Source of the DNA: Capillidium heterosporum
Lineage: Eukaryota; Entomophthoromycota; Entomophthoromycetes; Entomophthorales; Capillidiaceae
Length of the DNA stretch: 64,000 nt
NCBI GenBank assembly: GCA_016630905.1
Contig: WBMQ01000003.1
Coordinates: 2,294,001-2,358,000 of the forward strand
Reading direction: 5' to 3'
Made by a program: the position numbers and the translations under genes
The notes under the pieces: model-generated
The model's database searches: none
The model's input: only the letters and a program-made list of their open reading frames with translations
What the model was told of the DNA's origin: nothing
In this document: piece by piece, positions 21,577 to 39,773 of the stretch
Numbering within the stretch: the stretch's first letter is position 1
How the letters are laid out: each line of letters starts with the position of its first letter

Positions 21577-22904
21577 GTACCTAATAAAGTTTTGGGGTAA
21601 ATTTATGTAAGGATGTACCTTCTTGTTGAATCTTATATGAATGTTTGTTTACCTGTAAGTTTGATATTCTTATTTAAAATTTGGAAATGGTAATTTATTT
21701 GTTAGTAGTACAAAGCTATTGTAACTAAGCTAGTATATGTGCTATATAAGCTTTGTTGACAAATTTTGTCTATATTACATATCTACTTTCCGAATATACA
21801 ATAATATTTGTTGGCTATAAAGAGTTCCTTATACATCTATTTGAAATAAATGGGCAAACCTACATAATACCTTGACTTTAGCTTTCAATTTAGAATAGTG
21901 TTTCTCAAGGTATATATTCTAACCTCAATTATGGGATTTACCTACCTCTAAACCCATATGTTATTGAGATTTTATATATTAAAAACATTGGGAAACTGGA
22001 CAATATGAAACGAGCTCAAAAAATTTGAAAGCTATTGACTAGGACAATGAAAGAGGATACATTTCTTCAGTATTTAAATATAGTGACATCCGATATATAA
22101 ATTAATAGGAGAGGATACAAGGCATTTAATTTTCCCAAATATAATCTCAGTGTAGCTTTAGTGCTAGATGTATAACTTTTGTTTATTTGAAACGTTAACT
22201 ATAATTATTATTTATAGAATTATAGCCTACTTGCACAACTACCTCCATTAGACAGCAGCTATTCAGCTGCAATTCCTTGTGCTACAAGCGGATATTTAAA
22301 CTCTATTCCATCTATTACTTCTATATTTGTTCTATATATTCTCATAAACTATACTTGATTACCGTTTGCTAAGTTTAACATTATAGTTTATGACCTACAT
22401 CTAGAACGGTTGCTACATCACTTATTCTATAAAAAACCTATCCCTTTCATTTTTAGACTATCGACGTGGCTATAGAAGTTAGGATCAGCCGAAGTTGGCT
22501 ATAAAGTTTAGTTTTTGTGGACTGAACCTTTGGAGCCCTCCATTTCGAAATACAGCAAGGATTTCTAATAGAGTATGCTTAGGATTGCACTGTAGTATTT
22601 CGAAACGGAGGCAGTTGGTATGCTCTTTATTTTAAGGTTGAAGCACTTGAAGTATAGCAATAGGGGTGCAATTAATTATAGCCAAATTATATATAGAAAG
22701 GGGTTGAACGATAAACTTATATGGGCAAATAGAGATTAAGGTAAAAATAAATTATAACTTGTGTCACAGGTAGCCCCACATTCAAGATAATGGCTATTTA
22801 AGGACAAGTCCAAGGGTCATGCAGCTAGCATCTTATATTCGCTACAATTGCAGTTATAATCAAGAAGGCAGCAAAATTCCACCAGTTCTTGGAAAGTAAA
22901 CGTT
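21577..22904. other. Intergenic with a long hairpin
   Basis: 1.3 kb between PA2G4-like and BAR-SH3 genes (both plus strand). Contains the inverted repeat at 22537-22611; otherwise nothing recognised on either strand. Confidence 0.4.
22537..22611. repeat. 17-bp inverted repeat with TTTCGAAA in each arm
   Basis: CCTCCATTTCGAAATAC (22537-22553) pairs with GTATTTCGAAACGGAGG (22595-22611) with a single mismatch and a 41-nt loop. The arms are GC-richer than their surroundings and each contains the palindrome TTTCGAAA. No T tract or RNA-gene signal identifies it as a known RNA. Confidence 0.8.
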
Positions 22905-25011
22905 ATGGCATTATCATTTGGGAAAAACATTGGCAAGTTCAAGCAGGTAAACATTACATTTAGTTGTTACAGAGATACTTGTGCAGTTTTTAATTACGGT
23001 TGGTTTGTAGTGGACCAGTGAGAAGATAGGGTCGGTAGAAAAGACCGATACCAGCGATGACTTTAAGCAACTTGAAATAGAAACGGATCAACGTAAGGAG
23101 TCGTTGGAGAAATTGGAGGCGACTATGGACATTTACCTCAAAGCTCTAAGTAATTATTTTTACATCCATAGTTTGAGTTCTGGGACTTTTTAACTAATTT
23201 AAAAAGGTAAGCGAAAACCAACCGCCGAAGATAAGAATAAGAGTATGCCCATTGAGGCTTTGGGTACCTGCATGATAAATCAGGCCTATGTCATCGGTGA
23301 AGATAGCCCTTATGGTAAGCCTCCATCTTTTCGTTTTTTAAATTTGGCTTAGGGAAGGCTCTATTCAAAGCAGGCCAAGCACATGAAAAAATTTCTGGAA
23401 TCCAAGCCGACTTTGTACTTATACTGTTTAGCCAAGAATTAAACTTCATTAGGTATCCAAGTCACGTATGGGCTACTATGCAAATTTGGAACGCTCCCTT
23501 TCTGATATGAAAGACTTTCAGGTACCTGAGTCCTAGACTACTAGGCGCAATTCATCTGCTATTATACCTTGCTTACTCTTTATAAATAGAAATTGCGGTT
23601 GAAGCTTGAAAACCGAAGGCTGGACCTGGACGCCAAGCTAAACCGTGTTCAAAAGGCCAAGAAGGAGAAACCTGAGCTTGAGGAAGAGATGCGTGCTGCT
23701 CAGGTCAAATACGAAGATACGTTAGCTGATGCTCATGCCCGTATGGTTATCATCGCTGAAGCAGAGGTATTTTTCAATTAATCAAGTCCTAACCAACTAG
23801 GAATTCCACGCTCGTGACTTGACTTTATTCGTGGAATCGGAATTAGCGTACTACAACAAATCGGCTGAGATACTGCTACCCGTCCTCAACGCCTTGAAAG
23901 AGATGTAAATTTTTATGTAGGTGATAAAAGTAACGTATTTAGAACTTCGGTGTCCAAGCCCAAGAAGACGATTGCAACCGATCCCCGCAAACCCCCACTG
24001 ACCCGATCTATGACCTACAGCGAAGGGCGAAGGAGCGACTACGAAAGTGACGACTATACGCCCCGCTCGATGGGTGAGCCAGAAGCTAGTGATTACTTTG
24101 AAAACCACAACCGGGCTCCTTCGGCTGCCGCTGCTTCGATGCGAAAAAAATCAGCCTCCTCGCTACGATCCAATCAATCGGAAAGGGCTCCACCACCGAT
24201 TCCCCGTCGCACTGGTAACACTATATCTATTTCCTCTTCTAAATTTCAATCACCTGTAGCCCCTAAGAAGCAAGTAAAGTGTGTATTTGAATTTGAGTCA
24301 GATGCTCCTGATGAGTTGAGTATGAAAGTCGATGACATTATTACCGTAACTAAGGAGATTGACGAAGGCTGGTGGGTTGGTGAAATCAAGGTAGGTATGG
24401 AAGTCATCTCAGGCATGTTTCCTGCAAACTACACTGAGGCCTACGAGGCAGCTGAACCGAAACCCACCCAAAGTCGCAGCTTCTCCTCTTCCCACTCCAA
24501 TGAAGATCCTTGGAGTACCAACAGCAACGGCAACGTAGCTAGCTACCACACTGATGAACCAGAGGAGTTTGAAGATGGCGATGAGCCCCCAAGACCGGCC
24601 TACCGTCGATCCAATACGTCCTCTTCCAACGGATCTTCTAGGTACAACTCGGCCCCCACCTACCAGTCAGGACCTAGCCTCCCGTCGCGTAGTTCGGATA
24701 CTAGTGCTTCTAACACAGCACCCCGAGCCATACCAGCCTCTACAACTCGCCGCGCTGGATCTCCCATGTCCTCGTCACAAGGTGTACCCCCACCCCGGCC
24801 TTCTGGCCCTAAACCAGGTACCTCAGCTCCCGGTAAACCCAGTCCACTATCAGCATCATCCCCCAAAAAGTCCTATTTGGGGACTTCGGCAGCAGCTCCT
24901 GTTAGTGAAGGGCCTACTACTGCTGCCAGCTGCCAAGAGTGTGGCTGTGATGATTTCAGTCCTAACGTATTTAAGAAGGGAGCCTGCAACAACTGCTTCC
25001 ACAAGCATTAA
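22905..25011 (+). CDS. Endophilin-like BAR-SH3 adaptor with C-terminal zinc-type tail
   Basis: Eight exons: 22905-22946, 23011-23149, 23207-23314, 23353-23414, 23453-23521, 23590-23766, 23801-23904, 23943-25011; 589 aa. Residues 1 to about 235 form a BAR domain (FGKNIGKFKQWTSEKIG start, long Lys/Glu helices such as RLKLENRRLDLDAKLNRVQK, VESELAYYNKSAEILLPVL). A Ser/Pro linker with PPPIPRR leads to an SH3 domain at about 345-402 (ALYDFE-like CVFEFES, EGWWVGEI, GMFPANY). A long disordered Pro/Ser region ends in CQECGCDDFSPNVF ... CNNCFHKH at 564-589, a putative zinc-binding tail I associate with fungal BAR-SH3 proteins. Such proteins bend membranes and link endocytosis to actin. Complete; no disruptions. 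Confidence 0.9.
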
Positions 25012-25785
25012 GCTTACCTTTTCTTAATTTACCTTACTACTTGTTGGTTAAAGTGGATTGGTGTACTGGTCCAAGCTCAAGTATTTTTACCTCATCTCAA
25101 GTCTAGTCTAAAGTTGGGAAGTGGAACTGCACTTTTACCTACTTACTTATCTATCGTTAATTTTTCTTTTCCAACTGAGTCCAATATATATTTAACTCTA
25201 TCACTAATAGTTTTTACATTTGGTTTATGTCTAGTGATTTGGTTATTTTTGTTTTTAAATTTTCTCGAGAAATGTACTTTTGACTTTGTGTATGGTATGG
25301 GATAGTTTAATTCTTTGTAGTAACTATAGATTTATATTTTTGGAGATTGATAATAAAACCTATGTTACAAATGGTTCCTTTCAAAATAATAAAAGTAGGG
25401 CTAGAATGTTTAGGTATATTTGAAATAGGCTTGTAATTTAGGAAAGAGGGATAAGATATAGGATAGGTTTCAAGTATTTGAAGGTTTGAACTTTACGCGT
25501 ACTTATTACCATAGTATATATTGATGCAGTAACAGCCATACTTGAAGCTCTTTATTCTAGTCCATATCTAGGACTATATATAGTTTAAATTTGAAACTAT
25601 AGTTGCTTAAATTACATAAATATGAGAATTATTACTAACCAAAACTAAACTTTAGTATATCTACCATACTTCTATGTATATGATGCATTGGAAAACTATA
25701 CTAATCTATAAATGAGGTTGAAACGCCAAATAGTAAACTTTAGCTCAGATAAGGTATATTTTTACATTTACCTTCCACTTTACTT
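25012..25785. other. Intergenic between convergent BAR-SH3 and CENP-S genes
   Basis: 3' regions of both genes. A 63-codon frame at 25114-25305 is probably chance; no features recognised. Confidence 0.4.
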
Positions 25786-26340
25786 TTATTTCTTTTTCTT
25801 GCTCAATAGATCTTCTAGTTTCTCATACTAAATCATTTAAAAATGGAATCAAAATAAAATTTACCATCTCATCGTTCTTTCGTACCAATAACTTTAAAAG
25901 CCCAAGTTAGTCAAAATATTTTGGCAAAATATAGTTACTTTAAAGTCATCGCCGTTGACGGTTGCTCTTTTACCGTGCCTATCATTTAAAAGAGATTTAA
26001 ATGAGAGGATAAGCGTTAAATTTACCTAGCGAAAAATTCCAAGTCACTTACAACTGACTCTACATTTCTATTTAAAAAATAAACTTTCAAAATGTTTGAT
26101 ACCTAGGTGAGTCAAGGTGAGCTCGGCTAAGCCAGCTTTAAAAGTCCCAGTTAGTTTGCAATTCAATTCCAATTCTAAATTAATCATAAGTACGCTGTAT
26201 ATTTTGTTAATTTTACCTGCTTCTTCACATAGCTTCCCTATAGTATATTTCAAAGATTCTCTAGTAGCCTAACATACCACTATCAATACGAATATCCAAG
26301 TTCAAATATAGATTACTTCATCATCTTCGATAGTTTCCAT
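25786..26340 (-). CDS. MHF1: CENP-S / MHF1 histone-fold protein
   Basis: Seven small exons on the minus strand: 26340-26317, 26268-26217, 26174-26103, 26059-26026, 25978-25939, 25891-25865, 25827-25786 (96 aa), six introns of 37-48 nt, all in phase. CENP-S pairs with CENP-X; the complex works at kinetochores and, with FANCM/Mph1-type helicases, at stalled forks. The protein shows LKYTIGKLCEE (human LHYTVGCLCEE), FKAGLAELTLTHLESV and the signature DLEFFARHGKRATVNGDDFKLL (human DLEMFARHAKRTTINTEDVKLL), then a Lys-rich end. Exons as short as 24 and 27 nt hide it from ORF searches. It is divergent from the membrane-protein gene at 26555, with about 214 bp between start codons. Confidence 0.92.
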
Positions 26341-26554
26341 ATTCTTGTAATTTCAACCAACTTTATCAAAAGCTATTGAACTTCAACTTATAAACTCCAA
26401 TTGATTTTATGATGTCACTTTCAAATTGGAAGCGTGTTCAATTAGAACTCCACTGGTTTGACAGAAACTTTGGAAGTTTTTACCTCTCATCCATAAGAAA
26501 ATACTCCAAAGGTTTAACTTCATATCGATAACGCGACAACAATTCAAGTTTCAA

Positions 26555-27233
26555 GATGTCACAAGCCTGAACACTTTCAACCACCGATAGAACTGATAAA
26601 CACCAGTCAGAACTACAGCTGACCTTCAGTAAGGATCACTTTCACCTCTTTGAAAAGTTAAGATTCTACACCAGATTCCTACAAGTGTTTTTGACAACCA
26701 TTATCTCGCACCTCATATTTCGAACTTTAGTAACATTCAACTTTTTGCAAACTTTAGAAGATAGTCAATTAGCACCTCTGAAGCATGCAAGTGCATTGAC
26801 CAACTATTATATGGTGGTAGTAGGGTTACTAACTTTAGTGGTAAGTTTTACAATTATGTTACAGATTTTAAGCTTTGGCCACCATTACAATTTACCTAAA
26901 TCTTACATGTTTACATATCTGTTTTTCGACCTAGTACTAGTTTTTATGTGGATGATAGGTTCCAGTTTAATAGTTAGTGGGAGTTATTTGGAAAGCAATG
27001 CTAATGATGTGAATGCCAGTTTTAGTGTCAAGGCAATTAGTTGTTTCGTAGGCAATAAGTTAAAGCTGGACGTTGTGACTAGTAATAACCAACTTGCTGG
27101 TGTGCCCTTGCTATGTACTTTTTCCAATTTGATTGGGGGGCTGGGTTGGTTGATCGCTATTAGTTTTTTGGGGTCGTTGGCTCTGACATTGTACCTCAGG
27201 TTCAAGTGGAAGCAGTTGCGGGATGGAGTGTAG
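26555..27233 (+). pseudogene. Four-TM MARVEL-like membrane protein, early in-frame TGA
   Basis: From the ATG at 26555 the frame reads MSQA, a TGA at 26567-26569, then stays open to the TAG at 27231: TLSTTDRTDKHQSE, a soluble stretch (HFHLFEKLRFYTR), then four hydrophobic spans (about 26680-26750, 26800-26880, 26910-26990, 27110-27215). The layout (four TMs, short basic C-terminus KWKQLRDGV) resembles MARVEL/Nce102-like proteins, but no motif is decisive. No other ATG precedes the first TM in this frame, and I could not find a splice that removes the TGA and keeps phase; an upstream exon starting at 26409 (MMSLSNWKRVQLELHW) is possible but its joint is unclear. It could be a gene with an unusual 5' exon, a recent pseudogene, or a sequencing error. 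Confidence 0.5.
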
Positions 27234-28741
27234 AGTTGAAGTGGTTTTTATATTTATTTCAAGTTTAATAAATGGGTTGATAATACTTTGTATAGAGTTT
27301 GGTTAGGTGCTAAAACTTGCTTTTTTTAAGCTTATGGGTTTATTTAATTGTATATCTTTTCTATCGATACTAATGTCTATGTTATTGAAAATTTTATTTG
27401 TAAGTTTAGATTCAAATGGAATGGGATATATATTGCATATAAATTATATAAGGAAGCGTATCCTATCAACTGTATTAAGGCTGATATTATTAAGCATAGT
27501 ATTTGATTATAACCTACTTTGAGAACTGTAAAGAGTAATCAGACCCAGTTGTTTATAAACTCAGATAGACACAAACTACGGTTTAAATCGAATATCAATT
27601 ATAGAGCTATATAGCATAATTATAGGATTATTGTTCTTAGCTCTATATCTCACTGTCTCGCTATCTTCTACTGACCGAGAACTCGACTTGGTTAAAACAA
27701 ATCTACTTCATCTTATACCTATTTAACTTACTACTTCAACATGCATTTTAAAAGTTCAATTAGATATACTGAACGATGTTTACTTGAATAGCTTTAAGCT
27801 ATATGCAGCAGAATATGATGAGATATCACATATTCAATTTAGTATGAATGGAAGGTCCCTTGGTAGATCCTACAACTGTCCTATTTTTGAAAGGAGTGCG
27901 CTTATAAAGTATAACAGACGATTGAGGATCAAGAAACATATATATATTCTGTTAGATTCCATCTTTTAGTGAATCTAAGCTATTCCAATGACTGATTCTA
28001 CTGGATGGCCATTATGAATGTCTTTTGACAACAACTTACAATAATACATGTTTATAACAATATTGAAAGCTAGGTCTTTCAAAAAACTACTATTGAAACT
28101 ATATGTAAATGTAAGAGCATATAAAGCTTGATATCTTAATTATAAATAGTAGACATCAACTTTAATACCCTTATATTTAAGCAAAAGGTATCATCTACCT
28201 TGGTAGCTTTGGATCTCCATGAACTGCTGAGCTTTAGCTTTCGTTTATACTCGGCTCCCTACTTGTACTTTTCAAAACCAAAAGTTAAACATTTCGGATT
28301 ATTACTTCCACCTGCCAATATGCTTTCAAGTTTTAACTTTAGGGTGCTATTCCCAATACTTGAAGATAATAAAGGGATAATAATATTTTCCTGGATTTTG
28401 GAAGGCTCAATATTAAACATATTCTATTGTATTTTAAAGAGATACTCTGGTTGTAGCTTTCAAGGTATAGACTGCAAATTTTGCATTCCTTTAATATTGC
28501 AATTTTGAGTAAATAAAGTTGAAAATACATCTTTTAAGCGAAGTAAACTAAACTTACCATTGGACTCTTATTGTCCAAACAAACAGTACTATTTAAACAA
28601 ACCTTGCATTTTCATTTGACATGGAATTGTTGAGCTTCACTTTTGCAGCATAAAACTTTTAGACGTAAAGATTCTCTTTTTCAGTTTTTTATAGATTTAC
28701 AACAAGCCAGCTCTACAGACACGAGCCATTCAATAACCAAA
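27234..28741. other. Intergenic upstream of RPC1
   Basis: 1.5 kb, AT-rich. Frames at 27307, 27784 and 28200 lack recognisable features and probably do not encode proteins. The final 150 bp should hold the RPC1 promoter. Confidence 0.4.
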
Positions 28742-33492
<4,751 letters not shown>

Positions 33493-34142
33493 GAGGTTTG
33501 GGTTTATGTTTATATCTACGTAAGATTATAGGATATAGAGGTTATAAATTGGTATAGGCATGTGCTATTCAAATTGATATTTAGTTTTTTACTTTGCTTT
33601 TTAATTTGGTTGTTTTTATCTAATGTGATGAAAGTTACTATTAAATTTTGATTTACTTTTTCTTTTTACAAAGCTTGGTTATAGGAAGTCCTTGTAGATA
33701 GAGTTGCTTTAATCTACTAATATATCCATTTACTTTATTTAAAACTTGAGTAAAGAAGGATATCCTTATTTTTTTGTATATCTAGTTAGAATGGGTTGAT
33801 GAGTTGGCTATGATTGGCTAGAATAAACTTTTTAATGAAATCTTATGCTGTTATAGTTAGATACATATATATAGGTATAAAATAATAAGCTTTTATCAAC
33901 TTGTCGAACTATATCTATGTATATCCTATTTGTATAAGAACTCTTGTATTTATAAGATACGCTAAAGTTTAAAAGGATATACCAGTATATCGAGCATTAG
34001 AAAGATAATATACATGATAATGAATGTTGAAAAACAAATACAAAGTACAACTGTAAACTAAATAATCCAAAAAAGCTTACAAACAAACATGAAGGTTTAC
34101 TGATAATATCCTAAACCTAATGCTAAAATAATAGAGCTTAAC
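33493..34142. other. Intergenic between convergent RPC1 and GAPDH
   Basis: AT-rich 3' regions; no further feature seen. Confidence 0.4.
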
Positions 34143-35165
<1,023 letters not shown>

Positions 35166-35208
35166 TTACGATAGTTTAAAGTTTAAGCTGGGTTTTGATA
35201 CAGGTGGG

Positions 35209-35216
35209 TATTTATA
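35209..35216 (-). promoter_or_regulatory. TATA box of GAPDH gene
   Basis: TATAAATA on the minus strand about 56 bp upstream of the ATG at 35153, a suitable distance for a strong fungal promoter. Confidence 0.6.
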
Positions 35217-37693
35217 GGGAATTGTTGCTTACGTTTTATCGTGATTCAGGTTCTGATCTCATAGGTTAGGTTTGCTAATGTTATCTGACAACTTGATTGA
35301 GTGGGGAAGAGATTTGCAAATAAAGCATTTCTATTGGGTATATTTTTAATTTTAGCTAACTACTTGTTATTTTTAGGAGAAATTGATAAGTCGTAAAGAT
35401 AGCATTCGCCAATTTGATAACGAGGTAGATGTAGTTGATATACATGAGGTTTATATATTGAAAGTATATAAAGGAACAACGCATATTAACTTGATATACA
35501 TACACACTTTAGTTTTTGTGTTTCTGCTATCTGTATACTATTGAATACTGTAAGCACTCAGCAAAGTATTGGCCTTATCTTAATTCTACAAAGCAGATAG
35601 CTCAAGGCTTTACATCTAAGGATATGTCTATACTGAAATAAAATTACTGTCTCCAATAGATCCAGTAGTAGCTAAATATCATTTGCTAACAAGTACAAAT
35701 GATATCTCGTTTTAACCCATATCCACGATTTCTAAATGTCTTTGTAATGGGTTTACTCTTAATAATATGTCCCAGTTATTGTGAAGCAGTGTTATGCTGT
35801 ACGATACTATTGGATTAATTTCAGGTCACGTAACACAATCAATCTGTCAACCAATCCTTCATCCGATTGAAGAACAGTTAGAGGTGGGCTTAATATCCAA
35901 TGTACAGCCTCTGAATAGTTAGTTGCTCATGTACAATCGGTCAATAAAAGCCGTGTCTAAATGAGTATACTTTAAAACTAGCTAATACCTTCAAATACAG
36001 TGTTAATGTTTATGGGCAGATAGCTGTTTAGCTTAAAGAATGTGGAATCTTATTCAGGGTTTTGTTATAAATGGTATCTTTATAGCTGGATACTATAAAT
36101 ACCGGCAATCTATCCACATAGAGCATCCAAAGGAGTTATTACTAATGAATGGCATTTCATAAAGATACAAAGCAGCACATATAGAAACTTTACATAGCAT
36201 TGAATCAACAATAGAGATACTGCTTTTTGCTACATGAACCTGAATCCTACAAGTTACATTTCTGTCTACGTCAAAGTTCCAGCTATTCAAAATCCGTTTT
36301 TTTCCGATAGAACTTTGTAGAATGCGTTTCATTGGTGGTGTTTTATTGAGCTTCTAATTTCAACATCAATTTAGACGGTTGGAGAGGATTCCGATATTGT
36401 CGAGTGGTCTCACCTTGTTGGTAATGACGGAAGTGTACACCAACTCCATAAACTGCTTGTTCCTTGGTGTTGGTTTCCAAACATTTGTACACTTTGCTGC
36501 TTTATCAGAATGATTACCAATAGTTGCTTGCAAATGATTGTTTATCGAAGTTTGGCAGCTGTTTTGATAACAAAATCACCTGATGTAGGATAGTATCTCT
36601 AGATATTTATTCAGGATTGTGTTGAGAATTGTAGATTAGAAAGCATGGCTGATATACCATTGCTACATACTATAACTTATAGACATGCATATCTACATGT
36701 AAGAATCACCAATGGCGAGCTAGCCAATACTTGCTCTATAGATAAGTGTTACTTTACATGATATTGAAATCAACTCAAGAAAAAGCTTGCCATTGTAGCT
36801 TGGTAATGGAAATATTTCAAATATAATGTGTATTTAGTGTTAGTAGCTATCACAATATGACAGCTATATAGATATTCGAGATTAAAGATGCTACTGTTTT
36901 CCATTGAAAATAAAATATATAAACCAAATGCATATATATCACATTATAAACATAGAAAGGGCAATTTAAATGAAAGAGAAAATGCTGTAGTAAGATAGTG
37001 AATATATAGAATCTATAAATTTTATTGTATTTATAGTTTTACAATCCAAAGAAATAGCCATGATATCTAAATGAACAGTTAGTTTGCAATGCCAAATTGA
37101 ATTAATAGCAAAAATACAAATCTCAGATTTACTGAACTAATTATATCACAGATATTCATAGTGCTGGGTTTAGAATAAATAGCGTCAATTCATCATATAA
37201 AAAGGTAGATTTATAAAAACTACTTACCAAAAGAAACGAAAATCCTTTGAAAATTGGCATGGAATTGCCATAATTTTCCAGTAAAAAAGTTGGCGAGTTG
37301 TGGGAAGAAAAAGTGTACTTGGATTGAAAATGATTTCCAAAGCTTTTTAGTCCATAGTATACTAGATATAGCTATCTATTCTCTACGGCTCCAACTTACA
37401 CAAGGTGAAGCCTCTAACTTGAGTACAAACCCAACCATCGTTCGATAATACTACCAAAATACTCTTTCCTTCACTGCCTACTTTAATTGCCTAAAAGCGA
37501 ACCACTTCCGAAAATTTTACTTTGGTATCTATCATTGGTAGCATATAGGTGGCACCTAATTAGGCTTTCAATTCCAATTTAAAGTGAAGTTTACAATTCA
37601 ACAAACACTGTCTTTCAACGCTTAAAATAAATAGAAACTTCAACTGCCACAAGCTTTAAACTCCAGCTTCTTACAACAACGGCGCAACACTAG
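35217..37693. other. 2.5-kb intergenic region, possible retroelement traces
   Basis: The GAPDH promoter is at the left and the seipin promoter at the right. On the minus strand, 36093-36332 reads an open 79-codon frame ending SFGCSMWIDCRYL. That vaguely resembles the FGC..WV segment of copia polyproteins, but the rest does not follow. No intact gene, RNA or repeat recognised. Confidence 0.3.
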
Positions 37694-39773
37694 ATGCCAA
37701 GAAAACTACAAAGTAACTACATAAGATACGGTAAAGTCCGACCAACTTCACGTCGCCCCAGCCAAAGCAACCGCACCACCAACCATCAAGAGCCTTCTCA
37801 TGAACAAAATGAGTTTGATTATTCACAACGCAACTTTATAGTACGGAGCTACTACTTTTGTTTAAATTTCTATGCTTCGTTCAAAAATCTGGTACAAAAT
37901 CCTACGACTTGGAAGCGGATGTTGAAGTTAAGTTTACTTAGTATATTTACATTCAACATGTATGGAGCGGCTTGGTTCTCTTACTTTACATTCTACCAGT
38001 CCCATGTACCTAACTTGACGCAAAACTACCCCATCCATTTCAACTTTGAGTAAGTTTATGTTATATTTATATTTTCAAAGGATATCTAAATTGTAATTTT
38101 ATATATTTTTTATAGTAATTTTGTATTTAACATTTTTGTAGTAAGTATATGCCGATGGCAACTTTGCCAGTAGTTGAAAATGATAAACCAAAAGTAAGTA
38201 AATTTATCAACTATAGTAATTTGCTATATTATACAAGGAATTAATTAAACTATCAGCTACAAAAGGATACTAATACTGCTATCTATCCTCTAGATGTTTG
38301 AGTACAGCCAACCCTACGATCTAACTTTACAGCTGGTCGTGCCCGAATCGGAAACCAATTTGGCTTTAGGTAAATAGGTTATAAGCCATCGTTATTTACA
38401 GTTATTCAATAGGAAACTTCATGGTTAAATTGAAGCTATTAAATCGCAACAAGAATGAAGTATACAGTATAGAACGACCAGTATTTCTTTACATAGTTCT
38501 ATTTTTCTAATCGGATCAGGCTATTTTAGAATACCGATCAGCTTTACTCCGGTATATCGATACGGTTTTCTACTCCATACCCTTTGTCATGCGATGGAAG
38601 CAGCAGCAGCAGATCCTAGACATTCCTCTAGTGAAGCAGTTCTGGGATGACTATGTAATTTTCTTTTTTATATGAAGATCAACCAACCCACTTAGAACCA
38701 GTCTTCGAGCTGGTTGTTAGGATGGTTCGATTCGCAATCGTCTAGAGGCTGGTCACCTTACCCTCAAGTAGGAGCCGGTCTCTACGACTGGCCATTTATA
38801 ACGACGCATACTAAATAGCTGTTTAGGATACCATCATTGCTTCCGTACAGATAGCATTATCAAACCCAGCCATCCAAATCTACTCGGCCAATTTACGCGT
38901 CGAAGCCCATTTGACTGGTCTCGCCTACTTTATGTACTATTGGCCAACAATGACGGCATTGATGATGACTTCTATATTCTTCATCTGTGAGCTGATAGCT
39001 GCTTTAATTACTTGGCGTATCTCCCTTTATGTCGCAGGTAGGTATTGGATACCGGAGCAAATGGACGCAGTTGAAGAAGCTCAAGTACCCATACCTGAAG
39101 CACCTTCCGGCACCCTACTCCCAACCAAGAAAAGTAGGCGAAGAGTAACTACTGCTTATGTAGCACGCCCATCGACGTCAACTTCTGTAGCAACTGCCAC
39201 CGTTACTGTTCCAGAACCGTCGAGTCCTACATTACCAACGGATGAAGATGACTGGGATAGGTTATCTTCAGCCATGCTGATTTCGGGTACCAACACTCCT
39301 AATGCCCTCGTCCCGCACGATGCCACTAACCGCACTTCTAGCTACCAGGTGCTTTTTTATCTTTTCTCTCTAAACCAACCTATTTTAACTAGGGACATAC
39401 TGAAAACGATTTGTCCAACAAAGTCAACAATGAACGCCAGAAAGTAGACGAATTATTCAACACCTATATGAAATATAGTGAAGGTAAATTCCCATCAGAT
39501 CCTCTAAGTTCACCAAGTGCCTTGAACTTGGATGATGTAAATGAAGATACCCTCCATGAGGATACTGCTTACCACCGTCAGCACAACAACACTCAGGATC
39601 CCAATATTGACCTTTCTGCCAATCTCAGTGACTACGATTCAGAGACTTTGGCATTCGATGCTGAGCCCATAGAGAGGTACGAGCATCATGCATCTACGTC
39701 TGCGATTAGTACTGGTACCAATGCTGGTACAAGTGCTTCACCCCGTCGTCGTAAGACTGATACCAACCACTAA
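37694..39773 (+). CDS. SEI1: Seipin (lipid-droplet biogenesis protein)
   Basis: Eight exons: 37694-38049, 38142-38193, 38294-38369, 38413-38480, 38520-38654, 38696-38767, 38827-39348, 39393-39773; 553 aa. Seipin forms ER oligomers at ER-lipid droplet contacts and controls droplet formation. Layout fits: cytosolic N-terminus, TM1 at about 77-99, lumenal domain (VPNLTQNYPIHFNF, YDLTLQLVVPESETNLALGNFMVKLKL, IYSANLRVEAHLTGL), TM2 at about 286-318 (TALMMTSIFFICELIAALITW), and a long disordered acidic/Ser-rich C-terminal tail. The tail is longer than in yeast Sei1 (285 aa), closer to metazoan and filamentous fungal forms. The first introns (92 and 100 nt) are among the longest here. Family assignment rests on the PYDLTLQLVVPES-type motif and the two-TM layout. 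Confidence 0.85.

Noticed and set aside
36093-36332. Copia polyprotein fragment (SFGCSMWI)
   Set aside because: Only one short block resembles copia; neighbouring sequence does not continue the match in any frame.
38741-38757. GGTTCGATTCGC as tRNA B-box
   Set aside because: It lies within seipin exon 6 and encodes part of WFDSQS.
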